Origin: Typhlomys cinereus
Taxonomy: Eukaryota > Chordata > Mammalia > Rodentia > Platacanthomyidae
Direction of reading: 5' to 3'
DNA: 64,000 nucleotides
Assembly (NCBI GenBank): GCA_023101885.1
Contig: JALPQD010000240.1
Coordinates: forward strand, 1,829,501 to 1,893,500
The notes under the pieces are model-generated. The model searched no databases. It was not told the origin of the DNA and saw only the letters and a program-made list of their open reading frames with translations. A program made the position numbers and the translations under genes. Position 1 is the stretch's first letter; the number at the start of each line of letters is the position of its first letter. Positions 49,458 to 58,590 of the stretch are shown here, piece after piece.

Positions 49458-49860
49458 TGTTATAGGCACAGGCGTCAACTTGATTGTTGAGGATTTGATT
49501 TCTGGGTATATTTGTGCAGAATTAGTAGTTGGGTTAAGCCCAGAGCAACCTTCAGAGGATTGTCTAGCTGGTGGGGAAAGCCCATAAACAGATGAATAAA
49601 ATACTGAGAGCTGGTTGAGGAAGTCGGCATCCTTGTGTACACTTGGCCAGACATGCGGGTCTGGCAAATAAGGATCATCTCGTTCTCTCTCAGCTATTAT
49701 GTAGAGATGGTGTGGCCAGTTCCCTGGGCCTGCTGTTGGTGCATGCTCTCCTATCAAGCTGGACTGAGAACTGTAACCAATTGTAACAGACAACAAACCC
49801 CTTGTTTCCTTAAGCCATTTGATGGTCATTTATCAGCAGCTATGTAGGCGAACTGCAACA
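49458..49860 (+). mobile_element. Solo LTR, recurrent family (403 bp, plus strand)
   Basis: TGTTATAGGCACAGGCGTCA ... GGCGAACTGCAACA, with LTR-like TG...CA ends. Contains GACATGCGGGTCTGGCAAAT and CCCCTTGTTTCCTTAAGCC, shared with the other copies. It lies just after a TTTA/GT microsatellite. Confidence 0.8.
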
Positions 49861-49867
49861 GGGACCA

Positions 49868-50068
49868 AAGGTGACTTCAGGAATCATACTGGATTGCTTT
49901 TACTTCCTTCATGCTTCATTCTGAGATTTCCCAGGCTCTGCTCACCAGAGCTGGAAGTTCCGGGCTCTGCTGTTTCTGCTTGGTGTTTTTACGTGGGACC
50001 TGGGATCCGAACTGGGGACTTACTGCTTGCAAGACAGAGTCTTAATTCCTGAGCCATCTCTCCAGCCC
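49868..50068 (-). mobile_element. ID-headed SINE, minus strand
   Basis: Plus strand ends CTGAGCCATCTCTCCAGCCC, the reverse complement of the SINE head. TGGGATCCGAACTGGGGAC is the internal promoter box region. Body homologous to the 34.99-kb copy. It abuts the solo LTR ending at 49860. Confidence 0.75.
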
Positions 50069-50837
50069 ACTTTTTAAAACTTTTAATATGCACTCTTGCA
50101 CTAATACCTTTTACAGTAATGCTTTAGTTTACATATTGCTTAAGTGGATATTATGATGGTTCTTTTTTTTTCTCCAGTCATTGTCTTTTGTATTACCTAC
50201 CATTCTCCTCAGGGAAAATCCATATATTTTTCCTCCTATATCTACTTCATTTCAACACTCTCTGTTTTCCTGTACCTTCTCTTCTTACTTCTTCATCATA
50301 AGTTTCTATAGTGGCAATAACATATAAATGCTTTCTGTGGACCCTAATAGTATCCTAACTTCCCTCTTCCAGTTATTTCTTTCTTCTTTCTCAAGTTGAT
50401 CATATGCTAATCCATGTCTTCATTCTGCCTACTACTCTTCCAATTATCTTAGCAATTACTGTCTAAATGGTATATGCAACACTTCCTTGTTCCTTTATCT
50501 CTCAACAGTTCTTAACTATTAGACATTCATATAGTAGGCCCATCTATTTAGCAACTGTGTTTTCTTCATAATAATATAGGAGATTGTTGCTGATACCCTG
50601 AATGCATGGACTGAGAGGTGGCTAAGGAACTTACTTCACACATCAATCCAAGTATTACCTAGTCCCTCTTGAACTTCAAATAAGCTAGCAAAAATGTTAA
50701 AAGCCAATCAATGCAACAAGGCTTCTCATGCAATTTTCCACACAGAAGTATGCAAGACATTAAAAAATAAGACAATGCAATCCCTCTAAAAAACAGGTAT
50801 TCCACAGTAATGTATTTCAATGAGAATGATTTAGATG

Positions 50838-50885
<48 letters not shown>

Positions 50886-51379
50886 TCCCTCTCTTTTCTC
50901 TCTCTTCCCCTCTCTCCCTCTTTCCACATATGTTGCTCTCTTATTTGATACATAGTATGTATTAGCATTTCACTTTCATTCTGCTGCTGTTCTGGCCCTA
51001 TGTCATAATTTCCCCTCTCCTTATTACTGTCCTTTCCCAAAGTTTGTGAGGTCAGAATTTCAGGCATAGGGATAGGATGATTTTGTTTTATGGTTGCATA
51101 TCTTTACAACACTCCCTTCTGTATGACTTTAACCCAAACTCTCTCTGTTCACCTTTTGTTCTGACCATTCCCCCTTTATTTTCTTTGGACTCTTCTACTT
51201 TGTCTATTTGTGAGGCAATACTAATTACCAGATTTACTCTGTATTTTTTCCTTTCATTTCTACTCATATCAATAGTAATTGTTATCTCAGCATGTACAGT
51301 ATCTCTTTGCTTCCTAAAACCAGTGACACTTAAAAGATAATTGCTTTTTAGTTGGCTATTAGTGTGTTTACATTCACTG
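50069..51379. other. Unassigned; may include an L1 5' end
   Basis: Pyrimidine-rich sequence at 51077-51350 lies just upstream of ORF1-like L1 sequence in the same orientation, so it may be the L1 5'UTR. This is inference from position only. Confidence 0.35.
50838..50935. repeat. (TC)n microsatellite with CT-rich tail
   Basis: About 22 pure TC units, then imperfect CT-rich sequence. Confidence 0.95.
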
Positions 51380-51855
51380 TTGCAAATAATATTCTACTCT
51401 GGAGAGAGTACTGAGTTGGAAGTTGGTGCCCTGAACACCAATCTATAAAGGAAATTGACACCTTAACTATTACCACTTGAACCTTATAAATATTCCCACT
51501 AAAAGAATGATTGTCTTCAACAAAACTTCATCTAATGACCTAACTTCAGACACAAAAGTCCTAACACAAAAACAAAAGAAACATACCAAACAAAGACAAT
51601 ATGTCTCCAAATAATGGCCAAACTCCTAACAGAGCCATCATAGAATTTTTTAAAAAATCACAAATATATTTAAAGAAATAAAAAAGGACACAAATAAATG
51701 AATGGATTCCAAAAGAACACAAATAGCTGGGTAAAATAAGGAAAATCATTATAGGATATGGAAATAGAATTCAATGACTAGGTAGAAATACTGAAGAAAA
51801 GAAAAGCAAACTACTAGAAATGAAAAATTCAGTGTCAGTAAAAAGTTCAGTGGAA
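51380..51855 (+). mobile_element. L1 5'/ORF1-region fragment, upstream of the NPM1 insertion
   Basis: A-rich sequence with the look of rodent L1 ORF1: stretches like 'ATAGAATTCAATGACTAGG' and 'CTAGAAATGAAAAATTCAG' occur in the expected order. No long reading frame survives. The element continues at 53127 after the retrocopy, so it is older than the retrocopy. Confidence 0.65.
51840..51855. repeat. 5' target-site duplication of the NPM1 retrocopy
   Basis: AAAAAGTTCAGTGGAA is repeated exactly at 53111-53126, after the A-rich tail. The A-rich start and the 16-bp length fit L1 endonuclease-primed retrotransposition. Confidence 0.93.
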
Positions 51856-53110
51856 GCCCTGGCATGAGTCCATCCTGCGTGTCTACTGTGGGCAGCAGTG
51901 TCCAGATTTCTCTGTCCTAGCTTCTCCCGCAGTGGAGTGCGTGCCACTGCCCTATGGAAGACTCGATGGACATGGACATGAGCCCTCTGAGGCCCCAGAA
52001 CTATATTTTCGGTTGTGAACTAAAGGCCACTTCAAAGTGGACAATGATGAAAATGAGCATTAGTTGTCATTGAGAACTGTCAGTTTAGGTGCTGGGGCAA
52101 AAGATGAATTGCACATTGTTGAGGCAGAGGCAATGAATTATGAAGGCAGTCCAATTAAAGTGACACTGGCAACTTTGAAAATGTCCGTAAAACCAACCGT
52201 TTCCCTTGGGGGCTTTGAAGTCACACCACCTGTGGTCTTAAGGTTGAAATGTGGTTCAGGGCTTGTGCATATTAGTGGACAGCACTTGGTAGCTGTGGAG
52301 AAAGATGCAGAGTCAGAAGAGAAAGAGGAAGATGACATGAAACTTCTAAGTATGTCTGGAAAGCGATCTGCTACTGGAAGTGGTAGCAAGCTTCCACAGA
52401 AAAAAGTAAAACTTGCTGATGAAGATGATGATGACGATGATGATGATGATGATGATGATGAAGATGATGAAGATGATGAAGAAACAGAAGAAAAAGCCAA
52501 GAAGAAAAGTGTCCAAGACACTTCAGCCAAAAATGCACAAAAAACAAACCAGAATGGAAAGGACTCAAAACCCTCAACACCAAGATAGAAGGTCAAGAAT
52601 CCTTCAAAAAACAAGGAAAAACTCCTAAGACACCCAAAGGACCTAGCTCTGTAGAAGACATTAAAGCAAAAATGCAAGCAAGTATAGAAAAGGGTGGTTC
52701 ACTTCCCAAAGTGGAAGCCAAGTTCATCAATTATGTGAAGAATTGCTTCCGGATGACTGACCAGGAGGCAATTCAAGATCTCTGGCAATGGAGGAAATCT
52801 CTTTAAGAAAATAGTTTAAACAGTTTGTTGAAATTTTCTGTCTTCATTTCTGTTACAGTTGATATCTGGCTGTCCTTTTTATAATGCAAAGTAAACTTTC
52901 CTGAACTTGTTTGATAAATGTTGTCCAGGTTCATTGCCAAGAATGTGTTGTCTAAAATGCCTGTTTAGCTTTTAAGGATGGAACTCCACCTTTGCTTGGT
53001 ATAAGTATGTATGGAATGTTATGAAAGGACATAGTAGTAGTGGTCAGACACAGAAGTGGTGGGGAGTCAAAACGTGAAATAAACTCAGCATTTTAATAAG
53101 TAAAAAATAA
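51856..53110 (+). pseudogene. NPM1: Processed pseudogene of nucleophosmin (NPM1)
   Basis: This is a spliced, intronless copy of NPM1 mRNA with 5'UTR, coding region, 3'UTR and an A-rich tail. NPM1 is a nucleolar histone and ribosome-assembly chaperone. The coding homology runs from ATG at 51954 to TAA at 52804-52806 and covers the N-terminal pentamer core, the acidic tract (a run of GAT/GAA codons at about 52420-52490) and the C-terminal helical RNA/DNA-binding domain with its two tryptophan codons. The copy is disabled. Thirteen bases are missing after the alanine-25 codon (about 52029), which shifts the frame. The glutamine-41 codon is TAG (52061-52063). A one-base deletion near 52585 creates a TAG at 52586-52588. 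The longest surviving frame (52064-52588) therefore holds only the middle of the protein. A polyadenylation signal (AATAAA, about 53080) precedes the A-rich tail. The 16-bp repeat AAAAAGTTCAGTGGAA flanks the copy at 51840-51855 and 53111-53126. Expression is unlikely but cannot be excluded from sequence. Confidence 0.96.
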
Positions 53111-53126
53111 AAAAAGTTCAGTGGAA
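53111..53126. repeat. 3' target-site duplication of the NPM1 retrocopy
   Basis: Exact match to 51840-51855. The L1 sequence broken by the insertion resumes directly after it. Confidence 0.93.
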
Positions 53127-53540
53127 AACCTCAACAATAAAGTGGATCACAAGGGTAGGGTTTGAATTGGTTCATTCAATTAAGGACAAAAATAAAAAAA
53201 TTGTATAAATGGAAGACATGAAATATTTGTAGTACTATAAAAGAATTCCATGCTATAGACAGAATATATCCAACAAAATCACAGCAGAAATTTCCGCAAA
53301 TCTGGAAAAAATGATCTCTACCCTGGTAGAAGATCCATTCAGATTACCAAATAGACTATACCAGAAAATAAACTCCTCAAATCACATTTCAGTTAAAACA
53401 TTAAATACACAGAACAGTACTATTGGAACCAATATTATTGACAGCTGCAAAAGAGAAAAACCAACTTACATTTAAAGTCAGCTCTTCAGAATAACAGATT
53501 ATCTCTTTATAGAAATTTAAATCAAAAGATGCGTTAGTAA
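53127..53540 (+). mobile_element. L1 fragment, continuation downstream of the NPM1 insertion
   Basis: Continues the interrupted L1, with ORF1-like 'ACCTCAACAATAAAGTGGAT' directly after the target-site duplication. It then runs through 'AAATAGACTATACCAGAAAA' and 'GCAAAAGAGAAAAACCAACT', which match a segment I recall from the 5' part of rodent L1. Frames are broken throughout. Confidence 0.65.
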
Positions 53541-53544
53541 GATT

Positions 53545-53685
53545 TGGGTGTCAACTTGACAATTGAGTCTGACATTTGGGCACATCTATGAATAATCAGT
53601 AGTTAAGGCAAATCTTGAGCAAATCTGTGCAACATTATCTAATTAATATTGAGTAGAATAGATGAAGATACTAAAAATATTCATT
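53545..53685 (+). mobile_element. Diverged 5' fragment of the recurrent solo-LTR family
   Basis: Begins with GTCAACTTGACAATTGAG and keeps the order of the family's first ~130 bp (GGGCACATCTATGAATAATC ... AACATTATCTAATTAA). It is much more diverged than the other copies and its 3' part is lost. Confidence 0.55.
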
Positions 53686-53773
53686 GGCTAAAAGAATTGC
53701 TCTATAGCAAATAGTGGTAGGAAAACTGGATGCTCACACATAGAAGAGTAGATCCTTGTAGTGTATAGAAAAG

Positions 53774-53845
53774 TCAATGGATCAAATGGACTCAAATGAA
53801 TTCAATGAAATGGACTCAAATGAAAGTCAATGGACTCCAAATGAA
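53774..53845. repeat. Short imperfect repeat of TCAATGGACTCAAATGAA units
   Basis: Three to four imperfect copies lie directly before L1 duplicate copy 1 and lead into its first bases. Confidence 0.7.
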
Positions 53846-53987
53846 TATATTGCAGAAATGCTTGTACATCATTGTTGACTATAGTACTATTGGAACCACA
53901 CTAGTTGTTCAACTACAGAGAAATGAATAAAGAAAACATAGTTTATACACACAATGGATTTTTTTCAGCCAGAAAGAACAAAGGTAT
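53832..53987 (+). repeat. Direct repeat copy 1 within L1
   Basis: About 94-95% identical to 54628-54782, in the same orientation, 796 bp upstream. It contains the ORF2-end motif ending AGAACAAAGGTAT. Confidence 0.85.
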
Positions 53988-54627
53988 CCATTGGATCCAA
54001 ATTGATCAAAGACTTTAATATAAAATCTTAAATTCTGAACATTTAGCAAAAAGCATAGAAAAGGTGAAAAGCAAAGAACTTTCTGAAAAGAACTCTACAC
54101 AATCAGAAAATGATACCAAAAATTGACAAACATTATTTCATGAAATTTAAGTTTCTGTTCAACAAATAAGATATTTAATGGAATGAACAAAGAACTTATA
54201 TAATGTGAAAGCTTTTGCAAGCTGTAAATGTGACAGAAAATGAATATCAAGAATATACAAAAAACTCCAAAGCATAAACAACAGGAAATTGAACAGTCCA
54301 AACAATGAATGGGCTAATGAAATGAGCATATGACTTTCAAAATATGAAATATAAATGGCCTATAAGCATGAAAGAATTTTCAACTTCACTAGATATTAGA
54401 TAAATGCAAATCAAAATTACACTGAGACCCCACATAATCCAATTAAGAATGGCAGGATTAAGCAAACAAAATCCAACAGGCAAGAATATGGACCAAGTAA
54501 AATTCATACATGCACTGGAGAGAAAGTAGGCTAGCCCAGCCACTACAGAAATCAGATGCAGTTTTAAAAAATATATCAATATATCTTCCATATGACTCAA
54601 CTACACTATCTTCAATATATAAGCAAA

Positions 54628-54782
54628 GGACTCCAAATGAATATATTGCAGAAATGCTTGTACATCATTGTTGACTATAGTACTATTGGAAACACACTAG
54701 TTGTTCAACTACAGAAAAATGAATAAAAAACATAGTTTATATACACAATGGAATTTTTTTCAACCAGAAAGAACAAAGGTAT
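54628..54782 (+). repeat. Direct repeat copy 2 within L1
   Basis: Second copy of the 155-bp segment, in the position expected for L1 ORF2. It differs from copy 1 by single-base changes and a few one- or two-base indels in A and T runs. Confidence 0.85.
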
Positions 54783-55404
54783 GCCAACCATAGGAAAATG
54801 TTACAGTAGGACCTAATCATGCTAAGCTAATTAAGCCAGTCTCACAAGACATATCAATTCTTTTCTTTCATCCATGGATAGATAAATAAAATCATACAAC
54901 ATGGAAGTTGAATCAAAATTGTCTGTGTAAGTGAGGGGGCTAATGAGACAAGAAGAGATAAGAAAGACTATGAGCACAGTATTCTCTTCTGCAACTCCTC
55001 CCACAGATTTAGATTCATTTTTTAATTTCATGTTCTTAATAATCATTATACATTGTGTGAATTAGGAATCCAGTTTCCCCTCCATGTATAAGAAATCATT
55101 GCTTCACATTTTATTGAGTCTTATAGCTTTTACTCGTCATCTGTCATGTGACCAAATTGCCTTACATAAGTGAAAATGTTTCATGAATCTATGTCCTATT
55201 ATTTTTGTTGTTGTTCTTGATGTTAGTGATAGATACAGGGCCTAGCACATGCAACCACTATTCCATTGAATTCCCCAGGAACTACATTCCCCACAAAATA
55301 CTTAAAAATTTTAATTAAATGATTCTTTGATAATTTCATATTGCAAATAAGGCTTTCTGATTCTACTTATCTCCTATCTCTTCTATCTCCCACCCACCCC
55401 ATCA

Positions 55405-55580
55405 ATGCCACTCTCTCTCTCACACACACACATGCACGCTGAGTTTAATCCAACCCATTTATTTGAGCATGAGTGTCAACATGTTTACTGCAGCATGGTG
55501 GGCTACTTAGTAGTTGCCCAACTGAAAATAATGACTCTCCTCCAACATTCATATTCATATTCATATTGGCTATTCATATT
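55405..55580. repeat. Short CT/CA and TTCATA microsatellites
   Basis: CT then CA run at about 55411-55432, and four ATTCAT-like units at 55549-55580 at the outer edge of the left inverted-repeat arm. Confidence 0.85.
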
Positions 55581-55855
55581 CAAACATATGAGCCTGCTGG
55601 AACAACTCACATTTCAAACCATGACATCATGACCATTCAAGGTATTGAGAATCACTGGCTGTTGATACCTTTTACAAAATACCACCTTTATATCATCTGT
55701 TCTGAGATTCACAGATCATCTTATAACAGGATGTTATAGTTAGATATAGGTAACAACTGAAAGTTTGAATTCTGGGCACATTTGTAGATAACTAGTGGTT
55801 GTGTTAGGCTCCTAGCAAGCCTACAGAATATTGTCTAGTTGATGGGCCAGGTCCA
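55578..55855 (+). repeat. Left arm of a 278-bp inverted repeat
   Basis: The reverse complement matches 56317-56594 base for base with no indels; paired coordinates sum to 112172 throughout. I count about 10 mismatches, so about 96-97% identity. The arm contains flanking sequence followed from 55732 by the 5' 124 bp of a solo-LTR family member. The arms therefore duplicate an LTR junction and are not two independent insertions. Confidence 0.93.
55732..55855 (+). mobile_element. Truncated solo-LTR copy in the left inverted-repeat arm
   Basis: Starts TGTTATAGTTAGATATAGG, the family's TG terminus, and breaks off after TTGATGGGCCAGG where the inverted-repeat homology ends. The rest of the LTR is absent. 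Confidence 0.8.
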
Positions 55856-56036
55856 TAGTGCTTAAAGAGAGGGCTGGGCTTCAAAAGCCCTTCCCTCATC
55901 CCTGATTAACGAGCCTTATGCTGACCCACTGCAGGCAACTGCAGATCCTACGAGTTCATGATTTTAAGTGACCATGGACAGTCCTTCTCCCCAACATCTG
56001 TCCTTTACATTCTTTCCATCTCCCATGTAGCAATTA

Positions 56037-56440
56037 GCCTGAATTACTGCCAATAAGTTCATCACATAATAGCTTATAGGGAACAAGGAGTTTTATTTTG
56101 ACTTATGATTATCCAGTTACGATTCCTTGTCCAGCTTGGCAGGAGAGCCCAAACCAATACCAAGGGCTAAGGGGACTGGCCACACCATGTCCACATGACT
56201 GTTGAGAGGACTACACCTCACTGGCCAAACTAACATGTCTGGCCAAGTACACAGAAGAATGCTTAACTTCCTTAACCAGTTTTCTTCCCTGGCATCTAGT
56301 CTTACCCACCATAAGTTGGGCCTGGCCCATCAACTAGACAATATTCTATAGGCTTGCTAGGAGCCTAACACAACCATTAGTTATCTACAAATGTGCCAAG
56401 AATTCAAACTTTCAGTTGTTAGCTGTATCTAACTATAACA
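56037..56440 (-). mobile_element. Solo LTR, recurrent family (minus strand)
   Basis: Minus-strand copy ending AACTATAACA on the plus strand (5' TG terminus of the LTR). The order of family blocks is preserved: CTTGTCCAGCTTGGCAGGAG, CATGTCTGGCCAAGTACACA, CATCAACTAGACAATATTCT. The 3' end is eroded. Confidence 0.8.
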
Positions 56441-56594
56441 TCCTGTTATAAGATGATCTGTGAATCTCAGAACAGATGATATAAAGGTGGTATTTTGTAA
56501 AAGGTATCAACAGCCAGTGATTCTCAATACCTTGAATGGTCATGATGTCATGATTTGAAATGTGAGTTGTCCCAGCAGGCTCATATATTTGAAT
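56317..56594 (-). repeat. Right arm of the 278-bp inverted repeat
   Basis: Inverted partner of 55578-55855. This side keeps the nearly full-length LTR (56037-56440, minus strand) and the start of a MaLR-type LTR running to about 56920. It therefore looks like the ancestral copy. Confidence 0.93.
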
Positions 56595-56920
56595 CTTTAC
56601 TGTTTGGGAAGGCCATGGCACCTTTAAGAGATAGAGCCTTGCTGAAGGAAGACAGTCACAGGGGGTGGGCCTTAAGGTTGAACAATGCCGCCCCTTTCAG
56701 AAGTCTGCTCTTACAGTTGCCAGTTTTGCAGCTCTCAGGCTCCGTGATGAGTGTGATTTAGGCTGCCTCAAGCTTCTGCCAGTTAGTCATGCCTTTCCTG
56801 CAATAACGGACAGTATCTCCCCTCTGAAACCTTAAGCTGAATGCATCTACCTTTTTTCCCCATAAGTGGCTTGACTTTGAGTAGTGTTTTACAGCAGCAG
56901 AGAAGAGTAACTGATACACA
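56520..56920 (+). mobile_element. ERVL-MaLR LTR (ORR1/MT-like)
   Basis: Recognisable MaLR order: TCATATATTTGAATC, TGTTTGGGAAGGCCATGGCA, AGAGCCTTGCTGAAGGAAG, CATGCCTTTCCTGCAATAAC, and a terminal GAAGAGTAACTGATACACA. Family assignment is from memory of rodent MaLR consensus sequences. Confidence 0.7.
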
Positions 56921-57039
56921 TGAGTTTCTTCGTTTACTGCTATTCATTTTTTAAAAAAAGAAGTTTTTCTGGCCAAGGTCAAGAATGTAACTAATTTATT
57001 GATGTAAAAGTGAATATTCAGAAAGCAATTTGATAACAT

Positions 57040-57290
57040 GTTCATTTAGCATGGGCCTGTGACCTCCTTAATCATGGGTTTTGGACATGAGTTGCCCCCT
57101 GTGAAGTGAGCCTAAAATCCAATCATAAAGCAGTTGGTTATGTCCTGTAGCAATTGTGCCACTGTTGTATTGCAAGCAGCATTCTACTCCCAGAAGAGAA
57201 GATGGAGGCACATCTTGCCTTGCAGGTTTTTGTAATTGCATGTAAGATCCATGGTTGAAACATGATTGTTTCCTACAAAACACTTTTCAG
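57040..57290 (-). mobile_element. Fragment of the same repeat as at 42.6 kb
   Basis: GAGTTGCCCCCTGTGAAGTG, AAAGCAGTTGGTTATGTCCT and AGGCACATCTTGCCTTGCAG match the same block order as 42890-43130 with considerable divergence. Confidence 0.45.
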
Positions 57291-57719
57291 ACGTAATGTA
57301 GCTTAGCTAGCAAGAAAGAAAGTTATAGCTCAGGCCTCAAATTGATTTCTCTGTATTCTGCAACTAAGGTGAATAGTCTTTTCAGAAATAGAGTCTTCCA
57401 GCTGGTTCCAGTAGGCAACCAAGAACAATCTCAGCCAATGTTATTTTATTTAGTAATGACACTTGGTAAGTTTTCATCAGATAATTGAGTTAAGACTTCT
57501 CCTTCTTTAGTTTTTTCCTTTCTATATTTTGAAGGGTTATTAGCAATGATATATAAGTTAAAAATTATTTTCACTTCCTAACAACTAATATATTTTCAAG
57601 AAGCAATGCCTTTTTTGTAAAATTTATAGTGATAATTTCTCATTCAAATTAATTTGTTCTTTGTTAACATGGTTAAATTAGATTTGTTTGGGCTAGCAAT
57701 TTTTATTTTGCTATTAAAA

Positions 57720-57804
57720 TATTTATTTACTTATTTAATATATATGTATGTAAAAATGTATATGTATGTAAAATATTTATTTAATTATTTAATATATATG
57801 TATG
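57720..57804. repeat. 54-bp AT-rich tandem duplication
   Basis: Thirty-one bases beginning TATTTATTTACTTATTTAAT at 57720 recur at 57774 with one change. Confidence 0.85.
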
Positions 57805-57940
57805 TGTGTATGTGAGTGTGCATGTGTGTGTGTGCTTGTGGAAGTTAGCAGACAACTTCGGAGAGTCGTCCTTCTACTTGTCATTATTCTTATGATTCAA
57901 GCACCCTTATCCAATGAACCATCTTGTCAACCCCCTTTGT
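57802..57940 (-). mobile_element. B3-like SINE relic, minus strand
   Basis: A GT-rich start, AGCAGACAACTTCGGAGAGT, then ATGAACCATCTTGTCAACCC is the eroded reverse complement of a B3/B2-type SINE. Confidence 0.55.
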
Positions 57941-58289
57941 TTAACTTTTATAACTTCTGTGTCATTAGTTATTTGATGTATCTCATTCTGATATATTCAT
58001 ATTTCCTTGTATCAATAAATATTTTCCTAAAATTTTAATAGCTGCATAATTTTACAGAATATGAAAGTGTCTAGTTTTCAGAAAATTATTTTCCTTCAGG
58101 TTTTATATTTACAACTTTTTGATCAACTTTTTACCTAACATTTTTACAAATATTTTTCTTGCTTCTGTAAGTAAATAATTTGAAGGAAGATTTCTTGTTT
58201 TGAAGATATTGTATACATATTGTAAAAAAATGAAACCATTTATGATTACTCCATGTAGAAAAAAAGAACAAAAGTAATTTTTTGTCTTG

Positions 58290-58590
58290 TTTGTGCATGT
58301 ACATTTGTATGTGGATGAATGTACATGTGTGTGAAGGTGTGTGTACAACAGTACATTTGAGCGTGTGTGGTTTTGGAGAGTCAAGGGTGACATGGGAATG
58401 ATCCTAGATTTCTCTCCCTCTTTATTGCTTTTTTGGGGGTTTCTATGTCCTAGCTTCCAGGATCAGAATTATAGGCCTCCACCATATAAGGTCCAGCATT
58501 TTTAAGTGGGATCTAGAAATCCAAACTCAGATCTTTTCACTTACAAGGCGTTAAACTTTAGTCACTTAGCCTTGTCCCCAGTCTCAAACT
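58290..58590 (-). mobile_element. B3-like SINE, minus strand
   Basis: GT-rich tail remnant, AATTATAGGCCTCCACCATA, AGTGGGATCTAGAAATCCAA and CACTTAGCCTTGTCCCCAGT follow the reverse of B3. Diverged. Confidence 0.55.

Larger units (their letters stand above)
53832..54900 (+). mobile_element. Decayed L1 ORF2 3' region with an internal duplication
   Basis: The order of sequence after 54000 follows the end of L1 ORF2 (GATCAAAGACTTTAATATAA, ATGAATGGGCTAATGAAATG, ATTAGATAAATGCAAATCAA, then TACACAATGGAATTTTTTTC). There are many stops and indels. A 155-bp piece normally found only at the end of this region (54628-54782) also appears early, at 53832-53987. Confidence 0.7.

Noticed and set aside
49407..49829. 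140-codon minus-strand frame
   Set aside because: Lies antisense within a solo LTR, and other LTR copies do not keep the frame.
52138..52677. 179-codon minus-strand serine-rich frame
   Set aside because: Antisense shadow of the GAT/GAA acidic tract in the NPM1 pseudogene.
55473..56621. Two frames on opposite strands ending in the same 40-odd residues, suggesting a duplicated small gene
   Set aside because: The identity is explained by the DNA inverted repeat. The frames have different starts and overlap repeat sequence.
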